Of a stretch of DNA of 64,000 bases, positions 45,345 through 57,952 are shown piece after piece. Source of the DNA: Dichetophora obliterata. Taxonomy: Eukaryota > Arthropoda > Insecta > Diptera > Sciomyzidae. Numbering within the stretch: position 1 is the stretch's first letter; every line of letters starts with the position of its first letter. A program made the translations under genes and the position numbers. Under the pieces are notes generated by a model. That model was not told where the DNA came from. It ran no database searches and saw nothing but the letters and a program-made list of their open reading frames with translations. The stretch spans positions 1,557,001-1,621,000 of the forward strand of contig OY986439.1 in the NCBI GenBank assembly GCA_963920525.1, read 5' to 3'.

Positions 45345-46930
45345 ATGCATATCAAGTTTCAAACATTTCAAAGTGATGATCAAGTCTGATTTATAGGCAG
45401 TAGGGTATTTCTTCGTGGAAGTTAACATGCTTTTTACAACAGCTATTTTGCTGGTATTGTTCAAAATTGGAAACCAGATGAGGGATAGAAACTTGAATTT
45501 AGCATGCAACTTCGTTTAATTATAGTTGCGATGAGTGCTGCACAAAAAGCGAGGACATATCGTCGTAACGAGCCTAGAACAGACTGTCATCAGCGGTTGG
45601 ACTCTGTGTTGTGGTGGAGGATACCATGTGAGCTGTGTCGAAATGCTCTTTAATTGATTCGTTGTGCGCTTCACTGTCAAGATGCGCATGGAACGAGTTA
45701 AAAAAGAAATTTCAACGCAAATGTTCCTCAAGCGTTGCACATTCGTTGCTTGGATTGAGTGTGTGAGTGTATTTTTTAAGTTCTAAAAAATCAGGCGATT
45801 TTTTAACTGAGTTTCATTGAAGCCATTGAATTAAATTTGAGTGTTATTTCATGATGTGGCTGGCGAATTCGTTTGCGGATAAGAGGTCAATGGACAAGGT
45901 ATTTTGGTTGGCTTTTTATCGTAGTAACTAACTAACTACTATTTGGTTTCTTTATCACTGATGTTTAGAAGTTGGTTGTTCTGAAAAAGTTTTAATGTTA
46001 TTGTTGTTGTAGTTGTATTCACCTTGTAACACATTTTTATACTTGCCCTTCTCGCTATATTCATTGTTAAGTACCCTACATGTTGCCATCATGCACTTAT
46101 CTGGTCTCCGCACCTTATTCTCTGTTCAACCCTTGCCTACTCCATTTCTATTTCATATGCGTTCCATACGCACTGTCGTGCTCTGTGTGTTGTATGTTAG
46201 TGGAGTGAAGTAAAGGCTGCTGAACTTGGCTTCATTTTGCCTTTTTTAGTGATTCTTTCTAGTACATTTTCTTGTACTTCTCCGGCTTTGGTCCTTGTAA
46301 AACATCCACTTGCGCCAATTTTTCATGATCTCTGCTTGTATGCATCCTAGTTATGCACAACGCGTGACGACGCGAAGGAACAGCATGAGTTGAGTTGCAT
46401 ATTAAAGTGCAGCGGGGACAGCAAATAGAAGTCTTTTTGTTTTTGTTATTTTATGTATGAAAAATTATGTGGAAAAAAGGCAACAAGTTGCATCATGAAA
46501 GGATTCAACTTCTGACAAATTACTCTTTCAGCTAGCAGCGGGGATTTGCATGTACCTACCCCAGATTGGGTTCGTTTAACTTGGCGTTGCTTTATAATTA
46601 TTCAGCTTCTGCTTTGAAAACGAAGGAAAAAAAGGACTGTTAATAGAAAATAACAACATTCCCAGAGTATGCAGTCTTTAAGGGAAAATTAACTTTTTAC
46701 CCTCCTACTGTTGGGAACAAGCTCTTCCAAATGAAGAGAAAATTTAAAATTCTTACAAAGAAAATTGTATTTTAAGTTAGTTAGTTTTATGGTAGCAACG
46801 CTGTGTAACAAGGGATTCATTTATGTTCTAAAATATAGTAAGCAGACTTGTGTCTTAGTTCTCAGTGGTTTATTTTTTGATCGAATCGTCTAGCAATGGT
46901 GCAAATACATGACATGTAAATTGTTAACAT
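45345..46930. other. Intronic DNA without recognisable features
   Basis: Short ORFs (45516-45740, 46013-46213) without motif. No element ends found. Confidence 0.4.
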
Positions 46931-46935
46931 AAGAC

Positions 46936-47287
46936 AAAGTTACCGATATTATTAAAATAAAATAAATTGGCCATTTCTGCCCTAGAAAGGACTTTGACCT
47001 ATTTTCTATTGGTTAATTGTGTTGTGCGTGTTATTAACTTTTTGAACACAAAAGATCGAGAGCTAGACCTAAGAGTTTAATGCCGACTCCGAACGGCTTA
47101 TGTTCTCAAGAAGCTTTACATGGCAGTTTTTACTCTTTGAGGTTTGCCATTGACTGCAGAGAGGTGACTACCGAACAGAAAAATTAGTTCAATAGAAAAA
47201 CATTCTGTCTGAGCTGGGATTAAATCTGGGCTGCCGCGGTTCCTTAGCTTAGGGGCCACACACTCTACCCACTACGCTACGGCCGCC
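46936..47287 (-). mobile_element. Second copy of the tRNA-derived SINE
   Basis: Aligned along its length with the copy at 8376-8714 (GGCCATTTC, TTCTATTGGTTAATTGTGTT, ATGCCGACTCCGAACGGCTT, GAGGTTTGCCATTG, head CCGCGGTTCCTTAGCTTAGG). On the minus strand the head is GTGGCGGCCGTAGCGTAGTG; the B box is degenerate. A possible target duplication ACATAAGA is at 46927-46934 and 47288-47295. Confidence 0.82.
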
Positions 47288-47756
47288 ACATAAGAACATG
47301 CCAACACTATTCTGCCGTCATGGAAGAGTGCGGCATCTACATATTTCAATAAGATAAACGACTAAGATAAACGATAAATGAACGACTTACAATAATTATC
47401 AAAAATTCACTGATTAGGGTTTGGATGGTTATAAATATTTGGTTCTACAGGATAGTGAAATCCAGTTTGCTTTTAATATTAATGAAATTTCTTCGATTTT
47501 ATTAAAAATGCCAAATTTGTGGAACAAACACTGTAGTTGCTGCTTTTTTTGTTTTTTTTTTCTATAAATTAAAATAAGTTCAAAAAGCCGTATCTACATC
47601 AAATATACGTTTTATAAAGTAAAAAGCTTTTTCGCATATATATTTATAATATTTAAATAATATATTTTTAAAACCATAAACGTAATGTGATGTAATGTCA
47701 GTTGAGCAGTGCGTTCTTTCACTTATTGTTTGAAACAATGCTTTCTTATACAAGTG

Positions 47757-48108
47757 GTTATAATAAACGTAACGTAACGTGACGGGACGTATAGATCTGT
47801 GGATTTTGGATTTCTAGGTTACGTCTTGTCAAAAAGCAACTAAACATTGAGGTTAGATTCGATTAGTGTGCAATGTGTATTGTTGAAACTACGTTTTTTG
47901 TTGTGTTTTTGTTATTAATGTGTTATTTATATATAGTTTATATCTGCAGCTGTAGATGACGAAGTTTTAATTGAACTTGTATGGGAACGTGCAATTATTT
48001 ACGATAAACAACTGCCTGGTTACTGCCTATTATAACTGCTATAACGTTTCCTTACATTGCGTCCCGTCATGATGACAGTTGACAACATTACGTTACGTCT
48101 ATTATAAC
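47757..48108. mobile_element. 350-bp MITE with TTATAATA(A/G)ACGTAACGTAA ends
   Basis: Left end GTTATAATAAACGTAACGTA, right end (complement) GTTATAATAGACGTAACGTA, with GACGGGACG repeated in inverse orientation further in (47780 and 48060). No coding capacity; target duplication unclear. Confidence 0.75.
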
Positions 48109-48109
48109 T

Positions 48110-51100
48110 CGAGCTGAAAAGTGTAGTTTTTTTCATTCAAGTTAAAGCCTTTGAACAATTGAACTGCACTCTGGCAACACTTAATTTCCACTACAGCATT
48201 ACTCTAGACTCAGCGGAAGAGTGCAGTGGAGTGGAATATACTAAACTCAGCGGTCTTCATTTATGTTGTTCCACATTAAGTTGGAAATATTACATTGAAG
48301 ATGACGAACTTGTCAGCGATGACGTTGGTAACTCAAAAGAAAAGAAGATGAATAGCAAGAAGAAAATGAAGTCTATTAGATAAACAAACATTTTGACATA
48401 CTTATAATCTTGAAGCCCGCCTAGCTTAAGTCTACCACGACTGTAGGTTCCTTAGAACAGGTCTCTGCCACAGATATGCGTAAATATTTATGCATCCACT
48501 TTTGCCCCATTCACAACGTTATGAGTGTGCATCAAGAAGAAAACAAAGAAGCAAGAAAAAAAAACTTCCCAGGGTATAGTTAGGCGAATAAAAAATGCTG
48601 TTGACACAACTAATGAGCAAAAACAAGGTGCATGCAAGTGAAGTCAAGGAAGAAGGATGATGCGCGGAATTAAATTGCGAAAATATTTCAAATTCAAGTA
48701 CTAAATGACAAAATTCTACAGATTGCAAGGACTCGCCGCTCAACATATCAATTTCATTAATTTAGACCCTTCAATGATTGCAAAAATTGAGCTCCACTCA
48801 AGATTTTTATCTTGTCGTTGATGAATTTTTAAGAAATTTCAATAAAAGCATAAAAGAAAACGTAAAATTCTGCGGATGAATTCAACAAAAATTAAACTTA
48901 AATTCTGATCGCTGAAGAAAACAGAAGATTTATAGCCTACGAAATACTGTCACCAAGAAATTTCGTTGGCCGCTCAAAAAATGACGTCTGTCAAAAATTT
49001 CCACAATCAGCAAAGTTTGGGACGCAGCCAAAAACCAACAACGGCACAATCAACTTTGATCAATTATAATGGAGGATGACGTTCAACCCATTCCTTTTTT
49101 GTCGCTTCAGTTGCAACGAACAAACGAATCTGCAGAGCGAGTCACCTAAAACTGCCATCGACAACAACTCGTCCGGATTTTCAGCCAAGCTTCTTTTGAC
49201 AACCAGCATTGAATTGTACTTGAGTAGCTTCAGTTTTCTTGCTCTTACATTTCGAAACTTCTCATGAAAAATAAATAAAAAAGAAAAAACCAAAAATATT
49301 GCCTCTCAGATATCTTAGCAGTATGTCGCACTAGCTGCCTGTTCTTGAACTTCTTTTACCTCCCGACCATCTAATATTATGGTCTTTGTGTGGTTCTCTT
49401 AAGTGAGTTCTGGTCACAGTATCAGCATCAACAGTGTAGACTTTGTTGCTCAAGGCAGGCGTAGCTGCTGCTTTTTGTCCTTTTTCTGGCTCGCTGTCCA
49501 ACTCAAGTTGATGCGTATTAATTTCAATTTGTGGACAACGCAATAAAAAACCAACTGAAACAGTGACACATGAAAAAACAGTTTCGAGTATATAAAGCAT
49601 TTTAAGGCCTTGTACATTTATCATATTATCTGGATCTCAGCTTCCTTCACATTTACTGTTGCTGTCTACTTTAATTAGTTTTAATTGTTGCTGTGCTCGC
49701 CATTATCACCAGCTTTTGTTTCTTTGCTAAAATAATTTTTAAATGCATTCCTCACATCGCTTGTTGTAACATTTGTCAACCCTTCACTTCCTAGTTCAAC
49801 AGCCAAGTGTGACAGAAGTTTAATTATCATACTGTTTGCACACTACATTCAATGATTAATTAAGGTAAGGCCTTGACAACTAAACTCCTTCTTGACTTTT
49901 TTGCCTGCTCCTTCGCCTCTAGGTCGTAAGAAACTCTTTTAAAGATCTTTTGTTTTAAAACCAACAGGAAAAAGTGAGGAAGAGCAAAACTATTCCATTT
50001 TGTGTAGACACAGTCAAAGCATGTACACAAAGTTTCGATTCCAACTTCGTTTTGTTCAATTTGTTCAGTCAGACAAACATACTGACAGAGATATGTACAG
50101 GTTTGGTGAGGATAAAAACAAAGAAAAGGCGTGGCACAACTATTAATAAACCATACTCTGCCTTACTGCTCACCCTTTTCCTGCTCAATCACACCATGCA
50201 GTAAAATGGATAGACACTTTCGGCCTGGTTCCATGATTAATTGGCATCCACGCGTCGTTGGTGAGCTGCGACTTGTCCCAGCAACACTGCCCACCCCGAA
50301 CTGCTAGATACGATACTATGCACGTATCCTAAGGGATTATCTAGACAGTGCAAATGCTTGGTAATAATTTTGGAGCAACAACAACATCAAAATTGAGTTC
50401 ATACATTGTTGTTTTACTACCTTGGTTCTTCAATAGAACACGAAAAGCTAACAACAAGACTTGATTAGAGCAAAGAATTACCAACTGTGAACATGTGATC
50501 GGATGCAGCGGTGATGGTGGTGGTTTTGGGCGTGATAGTGGCTAGCCTTCCTGATAGAGCACATAGAGGAGAAATCAAGTGTTAATGTGCAAGCGACATG
50601 CAAACGTTATTAGAATCGATTACTTCAGAAAGCAATATGTAGAGACTAAAAGTAGAAAAGGAAGATAATAAAAGCTGTCTCAGAAGCTAGTGTTCACGTT
50701 CAAGTATTTCTTCGATTAAACCCTCTACTGCACAGAAGGCCATACCTAGCTTTTCATTTTAGAATACGAATTTCCAACGGATATTAGCAGTTATGAAAAA
50801 TAACAGCTATTTAAATGCATTAGTAGACGCTTGTGAATGTGTGACGAATGTTGTTGTCTCTTTTTTCTTCACAGCTGCAATGAAAATCTCAGTTAAGGTT
50901 ATCAGTGCAACATTTATTTTTTATTTGAATTACATTTTATGATATATAAATTTAAAATTATATATCATATGGAAATTATCTTTTTTGCATAGAACGCTCT
51001 ATATGGCAATTATTTTTTAGGTTGAAAAAGCTATGAGTGCACATGAAGCTATGTATGGTATAAACATTTTTTTAGAAACCGGACTTACTTTTCTGAAAAA

Positions 51101-51240
51101 AATGTTGTTTGCTAATCTAATTACTCCATTTCAAATATAAATCGAACAAAAAAAATATGTTTTAATAGCTCAATCATTATGCGTGCAGTAGAGGGTTAAC
51201 TGAACTTCTTTTAATTATAATATCTACAAATTTTTGGATG
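48110..51240. other. Intronic DNA without recognisable features
   Basis: ORFs of 60-97 codons (48159-48383, 48519-48746, 49060-49293, 49331-49624, 49974-50204) show no domain. An AT palindrome (ATGATATATAA ... TTATATATCAT) lies at about 50938-50970. Nothing else could be supported. Confidence 0.4.
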
Positions 51241-51508
51241 ATAAATATTTTGGCTGTGCGAATAATCGCCAAAGTAACAATCACCCAAACCACAAATGAT
51301 CAATCATCTAAAAAAATTTTGGTGTTTTTCCATAATGTAAAATCGCCCAAAAAAGTGATGAACAATCGCCCAAAACTGCAAACGTTCGCCCATATTGCTA
51401 ATGAATAATCTCCAAAAAATATTGTGTCTTTAGTCATTATGAATAATTGGCTGAAAATGCGATGAACAATCGCCCAAGTAAAAGAAGATGTAAGTGTATG
51501 CATGTTAG

Positions 51509-54500
51509 ACGCCCTAAAAATTTTTTTTTCGAAAAGTAAAGTTCTGCGCCTCTTAATTTGTGAGGTTTGATGTAAAAAACTATGTCAAAAAATTTTAGCT
51601 CGATATCTTGATGCCTAAACGTGCCTAGTGGGGCCCAAAGTATCCCCATATTAAAAATAAAACGTTTTCTAGCATTTTTTTCAAATTTTTTCAATTATGT
51701 TTTAATTTACGGTAAAAAATTAACTTAAACTATAGTTTGATTGTATAAATAAAACAATTGCTTAAATGTACACAAACTTGATGGTTTATATGCTCTCTTT
51801 TTGTATGAAAAACATCTGTGGCGCGAGAAAAAACGTTCTTAAATACGGGCTGAAATGAGCGAGGATTTAGTGTGAGAAGGAAATATATGTCTATAGTACT
51901 CGATAGCTTGCAGTAAAAACTGCTTGTCGTCTTCATCCTGGGTTAGAGTAAGATTAAAATCTGTCATTAATTTCAATGCTCTTTCAGCCGCATCGTTCAC
52001 AACATTCAAATTTATACAAATGTTTTTGGCGGCACAAAAGTCTTCCCTTTCAGGCCAAGTTGAAGGATCCGTTTTTAAAAAATTTGTTTCTAGTGACAAC
52101 CGATTGAAAAGCCGAATGGTTCTGGGAGAAACAAAGTCACTCATGTCTTTTTGGCTAAATTGTTCCATTTCCGCCAAAGTTGCCGCCACTCTTTTGGGAA
52201 CTTCCTCATTTTCGTCAACTTCTGGTTCAGAACCGACATCGAGTGCCAATACCATTTTTTCTTCACGTCTAACGGTATTTCATCATCGAAAAATGAGAAT
52301 CCAACTGCTTCCTCTGCCAAATACCACAAATGATTTCTTATTTTTGACAACAGTGTTTAGGAAACATTTTTATCAAAATAAAAATATATATTTTGAACCA
52401 GTGTGAGATCTATCCTTGGGGCGTTAACAGTATTCATACACTGAAACCAATATGGTACATAAATGATCACCAAAAACAAGCAAATATTGCGAAGGCTGCT
52501 TAATTCCGATGTTGTGAGTTCAAACCTCTCACGGAGCATAAAAATTTTGAGGGAATAAATGCACTTAGACATAAATCTTGCATGTGAAGTTGCGCCAGGT
52601 TTTCGGAATTGCGTGAACTTGGGTACATTTGCCACAATAAAAAGTAATGATAGTTGCAAGAGCTCCTTATAGTCTGCTCGCAGATATTTTGAATTTAGTG
52701 CATTGAGACAAAAAATTTTCAAGTCCTCTACTTTAGAAGATGTTAAAGTCTTTTGAACTTCTTCATCTGCTATCCCACTCTTAAAGCTTGATGTCTTTAA
52801 ATTTTTCCAAGTTTTTGAAAATCGGTTAAACAGCGGGACGTCTGAACCTGATGATTTGCCAAAATTCAATTCGAAGACAGCTTTAATTAATAGCTCGCTT
52901 ATATGGTGCCGACATGGAAAAAAAAGCAAACTGCGCCCCAATTTTTTTTCCAACAAAAAGGCAGCGCCATTATTCAATCCTGTGTTTGCAGCAGTTGTGT
53001 CAAAAGCAACAATTTCAACTAAAGAATCTAGGCTCCATTTCTTAAGAAAATTAAAAGTTGCTTCTGCAATGTGCTCTCCAGTTGAACGTGCTATGACTGG
53101 AATACCAAGCAGTTTTTCTGTGTTTTCGCCTGTAACAACGATGGCTAAACGATCTTGTTTATCATTGCCTTTAAATTCAGGAAGTAATTTGCCATCCCAG
53201 TGAAGAACAAATACCTCTGGAATCTAGAGAAAGCGCTCCTTAACGATATATAAAAAAAAATAATTAAATAATATATTTACACTAAATGCATCAATAATAA
53301 GCTGAGCTTGTCTTCTTCGATAGTCCTTTCTCATTCGGTGAATAGTTGTTCTATTTAGCACAAAGTCTTCCAACTTCATCGATGATTCCGGTTGCACTTC
53401 TTGCATTTTATTTAAGATTGCTCCAACAGTTGCAGTAATAAAATGCATGGCGTCTCTTGAAGAAAGCTTGCATTTGTCCATGCTCGCAATCATCCTATCA
53501 TCAATGAAGTGCACTTTTCCTCTATGCACAGAACTGTTAACGGCCAGACTATGATTACGTGGTGTAGAATCTGCATCTTCCATTATAGAAGAAAGTTCAT
53601 TGCTCAGTGAACTATCGGTATCTTCTTCTGCCTCCAGGTTATCTGCAACACTCATAGAAGAAGCAGCTCAAAAAAGTATATAGTGAATTGTTTGCATTTA
53701 AGGTTATGTAAATATAAAATACATTGGATGAATTGCTTTTCATGGCGTTTTTTCTTTTCTATTAAACGTTTCTCTTTGCGTTGTTCTTTGGTTGCTAAAA
53801 CTCTGTCAACGCCACACATTGCACCTGGACGTCCTCTTTGTCTCTGCAGCAAAAGAAAATCAATGTCCTCTTTTATTTTCATAATTTGAAGAGCATTTGA
53901 AGCTGCAATGTCGAATATAAAGTTCTCTATTTCATCAAGGAATGCTTTTTCATTTTCACGACACTTTTTATATGGAGTTTTCATATTTTTTTGCAAACTT
54001 CTCCATTTCTCATAATATTTTTTTAGCTTTTCAATACAGTTCTTTTCATGCAAAGTAGGAATGTTTGCTTTTCTCCAAAATTCAATCGTAACACCTATTG
54101 TATATTTTAAACTGCTCATTACATTCTTATGTTCTACGCGCAATTGAAAAAAGAATAATTGTAGCACTTGTTTTGTAGATGGCAGTTTGGAACCGAAGAT
54201 ATTAGGTTCACAAAGACCAACTAAAAATATTTGAACGTTTTGTTCGAGAAGTCATAATTGTTTTTTATTTATTTATTTAACACTTTATAATGTTCACTGC
54301 TCATACTTTGAGTAATAGACCGCAAATGACACATTTCAAAAGCTTTCTTGGCATGCCGAAATGTATATACTTGCAATTTCCGCGAATTTCAAAATACTCA
54401 TTTGTTCTCATTTGTTCTCATACTCATTGTTCTCCCGCTAAAAATGGTTTTCGGACAGTAGAACATTTAACTCGTCAAATTGTTATACACTCATACATTT

Positions 54501-54766
54501 GTATTACTTATGTACACAATCAGATGATATTTTTAAGCCCACCTTTTACCTTAAAACAAAATATAATTGACAAAGTTTGAAAAAATGCATGAAAACGTCT
54601 TTTTTTAGTATGGGGATACTTTGGGCCCCACTAGGCACGTTTAGGCATCAAGGTATCGAGCTGAAATTTCTTGACATAGTTTTTTACATCAAACCTCACA
54701 AATTAAGACGCGCAGAACTTTACTTTTCGAAAAAAAAAATTTTCCCATACAAGCAAGGGCCAGTCT
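51509..54766 (-). mobile_element. 3.26-kb DNA transposon with ~200-bp inverted repeats
   Basis: Segments 51509-51708 and about 54550-54766 are inverse copies with high identity (for example TATGGGGATACTTTGGGCCC at 54609 and its complement at 51632-51651; TTTCGAAAAGTAAAGTTCTG near the outer edges). TGCAT lies just outside each end (about 51499 and 54769), a possible short target duplication. Between the repeats a single transposase-like gene occupies the minus strand. The size, long inverted repeats and one multi-exon gene fit an autonomous cut-and-paste element that lost function recently. Confidence 0.85.
51839..54167 (-). pseudogene. Transposase-like protein (RNase H-fold type), recently inactivated
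   Basis: Minus strand, three probable exons. Exon 1 (from about 54133, MSSLKYTIGVTIEFWRKANI) to about 53730 is basic and helical, with DIAASNALQIMKIKEDIDF and QRQRGRPGAMCGVD. Exon 2 (about 53642-53260) is acidic, then DAMHFITATVGAILNKM. Exon 3 (53220-51839), after a short intron ending CTCTAG, has the core: FVLHWDGKLLPEF (candidate first Asp), IVAFDTTAANTG (second Asp), LLFFPCRHHISELL (a C-x2-H motif as in hAT-like RNase H transposases), and near the end NVVNDAAERALKLM (candidate final Glu), FLLQAIEYYRHIFP. Two lesions are visible: a TAA at 52357-52359 with the frame open on both sides, and a one-base shift in the A-run near 52257. I recognise the protein as a family repeated in insect, crustacean and Hydra genomes, usually labelled uncharacterized, but I cannot name its superfamily. 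Catalytic assignments are inferred. Confidence 0.78.
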
Positions 54767-55549
54767 AATGCATATACATATAAAAGTGGCCACAATGTCC
54801 ATTGCCATAATGTCCGAAAGAAAACGGAATGTTGTTTTTAAAATTCCGTACAAGGGCAAACCATTTTACGGCCATAACGTTCATGGGACATATTTCTCTT
54901 TCAAAGCGGACATAATGTCCTCCCACCAAAAAAACCCACAAAACATTTTCTTCATAATTATTATTGGCTTCTATTACTTCAAGCAAACCGTTAGTTTGGA
55001 AATAGAGCGCAATCTACGCGAAATCAACAATCGTCTACAAATACCATTTTTCATTCTTCAAAATTTGGGCGAACATTCATTATGAAGAATCGGTCAAAAA
55101 GCACAATCGTCCAAACTAAAAATGAACAATCGCACAAAAATTTTAGTCTTTTTTTTTTGGGCGATTGTTAATTTCCGTTCTTTCGGGCGATTATTCGCAC
55201 AGACTAATATGGATGTAACCAAGCCCAAAATGAACAATAACCCAAAACTGCTATTGTTCGCCCAAGTCGCGAAATGAATAATAGCCCAAAAATATTATTC
55301 ATTCTTCGAAATTGGGGCGTTTGATCATAATGAACAATCGCCCAAAAAAAAAGTACAATCACCCACACCCAAAATGAACAATCACCCACCCAAAAACTTA
55401 AGCCGTTTTTTATTTCAAGTTTTCCAGTTTTTAATTTGTAAAAGTAATAGCAAATTTATTAATTCATTTCACAATAACAAAAACAAATATACAAAGCAAA
55501 TACATTAATATTTATCCATAAGAAAAATATGAATCTTTCTAGAAAATTA

Positions 55550-57060
55550 TATAAGTTTGAAGTGCAAATTTACTGTTACCATTTTACTACAAAACTGCTG
55601 GGCCAATTGTTATGAAAAAGGTTTAAAATTTGTTATTTGTGCTGCAGCACTTTATAGGAGTATTTTCCTTTCAAAATTATAATAATACTAACGGACCCGA
55701 TAGAAGTAGTCCTGACCCGAATTCAATGAATTTGTTTGTGATCGTCTTGTGAATTTGTAAATAGTGTGGAAGTTTCCAAATAAATTGCTATTCCTTTTGA
55801 AACTTCAAGGCATAACGATCAAAACCGTCTGATATACAGGGTGAAATAGAGATCACTCTGAGGACTTTTAGCAGGTTTATAACAAGCTGTATGAAGCCAC
55901 TTTTGTCACACTATCTGCTAATCAGTCGGCACTCGCGTTCACTCTGTGGGTATGATTTAGCGAAAAAACAAAAACATGTAACTCTTCCTATACCTAAAAC
56001 TTTAGTTGAATAACGGTAAGCTTGATCGCAAACACACACACAACAACAACAAACAAACATACAGAAATACGAACGAACTTCAGTCTCGACTCCGGCGGTT
56101 GCAAGCTTCTGAGTTCCTTTGAAATCAAAATTAATTCATTTTAGGCAAATTTAGAACAACAACAAACATGTTTCAGGTGTTGAATGTCTTTTTGAAAAGA
56201 AATATAGTAGGTTTTACTATAATATAGTAGGTTAAAATTAATATTTTTAAAAACATTTTACGCCATACAAAAATGAAAACGCACATTTTTAAATAGAAAA
56301 ATGAAACGAAACGTTTTTAAAACAACTACGAACGTTTTACCATGAAATAGTAAAATGCACATACTTTTTCTCAAAACACTTGTTAATAACGAATTGTTTC
56401 TTATATATGTTTCATCGATTAATGTATTTGATATTTGTTCAGAAAATAAAATATTATTCATTCATCTTGCAGTTTGCCTGCAAGAAAGTAATGAAAGAGT
56501 TTGAGTTGGAGCATTTGCTGCCACAACAAAAAGGTAAGTATTTTAAATAAAGTGAATAATATGTGACAAAGTTCTATTTTTTATAGACGCTGGGATACAG
56601 TATAATTATCTAAAAAATTTTAACGAGATGAACATAGGTGATGATAAAATAACTAAAATAAAACTGTAATTTTGAAAACCAATAAATCTTCTTTTAATTA
56701 TTAGAGGAAATGCGGATTTCTGTTTTTAAAATATAAATAATTGTTGTACCATTGCATTTTAAAATGTTTATTGTTACAAATCGAACGAACATATTAGAAT
56801 CTAATTTTAAGATTTTCGTTTTTAAAATGAAAATAAACATTTTACATTTGAAAATATTTTTTATTAAAAATCAAACGTCAAAATCAAAAATCAAAATCAA
56901 AAATCTAAAATATTAGAATCTCCTTTTAAAATTTTCGTTTTTAAAATGAAAATAAACGTTTTACTACAGCATTTTAAAATGTCCATTGTTAAAAATCAAA
57001 CGAACATTTTAGAATCTCATTTTAAAATGTAAGTTTTAAAATTGAAAATAAACGTTTTAC
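55550..57060. repeat. CATTTTAAAATG-type repeat region
   Basis: 55590-55680 matches the 8873 repeat. From 56210 on, palindromic motifs CATTTTAAAATG and variants of AAATAAACGTTTTACTA recur about every 60-100 bases (56760, 56820, 56935, 56990, 57030, 57065), giving a degenerate tandem array. No recognised coding. Confidence 0.5.
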
Positions 57061-57064
57061 TATT

Positions 57065-57952
57065 TCATTTTAAAATGTTTGTTTTTAAAATTAAAATAAA
57101 CGTTAGAAGTGCAAAATCTGCGTTAAACGTTTTTAAAAGTAGCTCGTTTCTGCCACTTTTGAAAATGTTGTTTTCTCTGTGTATCTGTATTGTATTATTA
57201 TTTTAAGTTCTCATGCAGCTAAAAAACACCCTTTATAAGATGTTTATTTAAGTAAAGTGTAAAGTTTTTTTAAGAATTCATCTCAGCTGCCACGAGATCG
57301 TTTTCTTTTCACGCGTTTTTGCTGCGATAGTTTCAATAAACTCCATGTTGCTCTCTACTCTCCTTTTTCTGTGCTCAGCTAGCACAGCGCAACAAGAAAA
57401 AAACAGCGCAACAAGAAAAAAACAGATGAGCCTCCTGGCGAAAAGTAAGATACATATAAAAACAGTTCTGCGCTTCAAAACAAAACAAAACAAGAGAATA
57501 TCAGCCCAATTCTTACTTTCTCATTTTAAAATGTTTGTTTTTAAAATTAAAATAAACGTTAGAAGTGCAAAATCTGGGTTAAAGGTTTTTAAAAGTAGCT
57601 CGTTTCTGCCACTTTTGAAAACGTTGTTTTCTCTGTGTATCTGTATTGTATTATTATTTAAAGTTCTCATGCAGCTAAAAAACACCCTTTATAAGATGTT
57701 TATTTAAGTAAAGTGTAAAGTTTTTTTAAGAATTCATCTCAGCTGCCACGAGATCGTTTTCTTTTCACGCGTTTTTGCCGCGATAGTTTCAATAAACTCC
57801 ATGTTGCTCTCTACTCTCCTTTTTCTGTGCTCAGCTAGCACAGCGCAACAAGAAAAAAACAGATGAGCCTCCTGGCGAAAAATAAGATACATATAAAAAC
57901 AGTTCTGCGCTTCAAAACAAAACAAAACAAGAGAATATCAGCCCAATTCTTA
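57065..57952. repeat. Tandem duplication, ~440-456 bp units
   Basis: 57065-57515 and 57521-57952 are near-identical (landmarks CGTTAGAAGTGCAAAATCTG, CATGCAGCTAAAAAACACCC, CTCAGCTAGCACAGCGCAAC). The first copy carries an extra 19-base internal duplication (AACAAGAAAAAAACAGCGC). A diverged third copy of the right half lies at 8990-9240. Twin ORFs in the two copies (57278-57493 and 57734-57925, minus) only reflect the duplication. Confidence 0.9.

Larger units (their letters stand above)
51254..55400. repeat. AACAATCGCCCAA-motif cluster around the 51.5 kb transposon
   Basis: Variants of AACAATCGCCCAAAA and ATTGTTCGCCCA occur repeatedly on both sides of the inner transposon: at least five in 51270-51480 and about ten in 55090-55390. 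CTGTGCGAATAATCGCC at 51254-51270 has an inverse partner at about 55184-55202, so an older repeat element probably spans this interval and was split by the insertion. The 105-codon ORF at 54768-55085 is inside it and unrecognised. Confidence 0.6.

Noticed and set aside
45451..45480. Acceptor followed by a frame encoding FCWYC as the missing Cys exon
   Set aside because: Cys spacing is wrong, there is no donor before the stop, and the context is ordinary intron.
51924..52406. 160-codon + strand ORF
   Set aside because: Antisense shadow of the transposase exon 3, which has clear conserved blocks on the minus strand.
56473..56533. Possible exon 3 of the Kal1-like gene (acceptor TTGCAG, open frame FACKKVMKEFELEHLLPQQK, donor AAG|GTAAGT)
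   Set aside because: Splice signals are good and phase 0 is open, but the Cys spacing does not continue the expected C-x2-C, the segment is only 61 bases, and it lies next to a repeat-rich region. Chance cannot be excluded; RNA-seq would decide.
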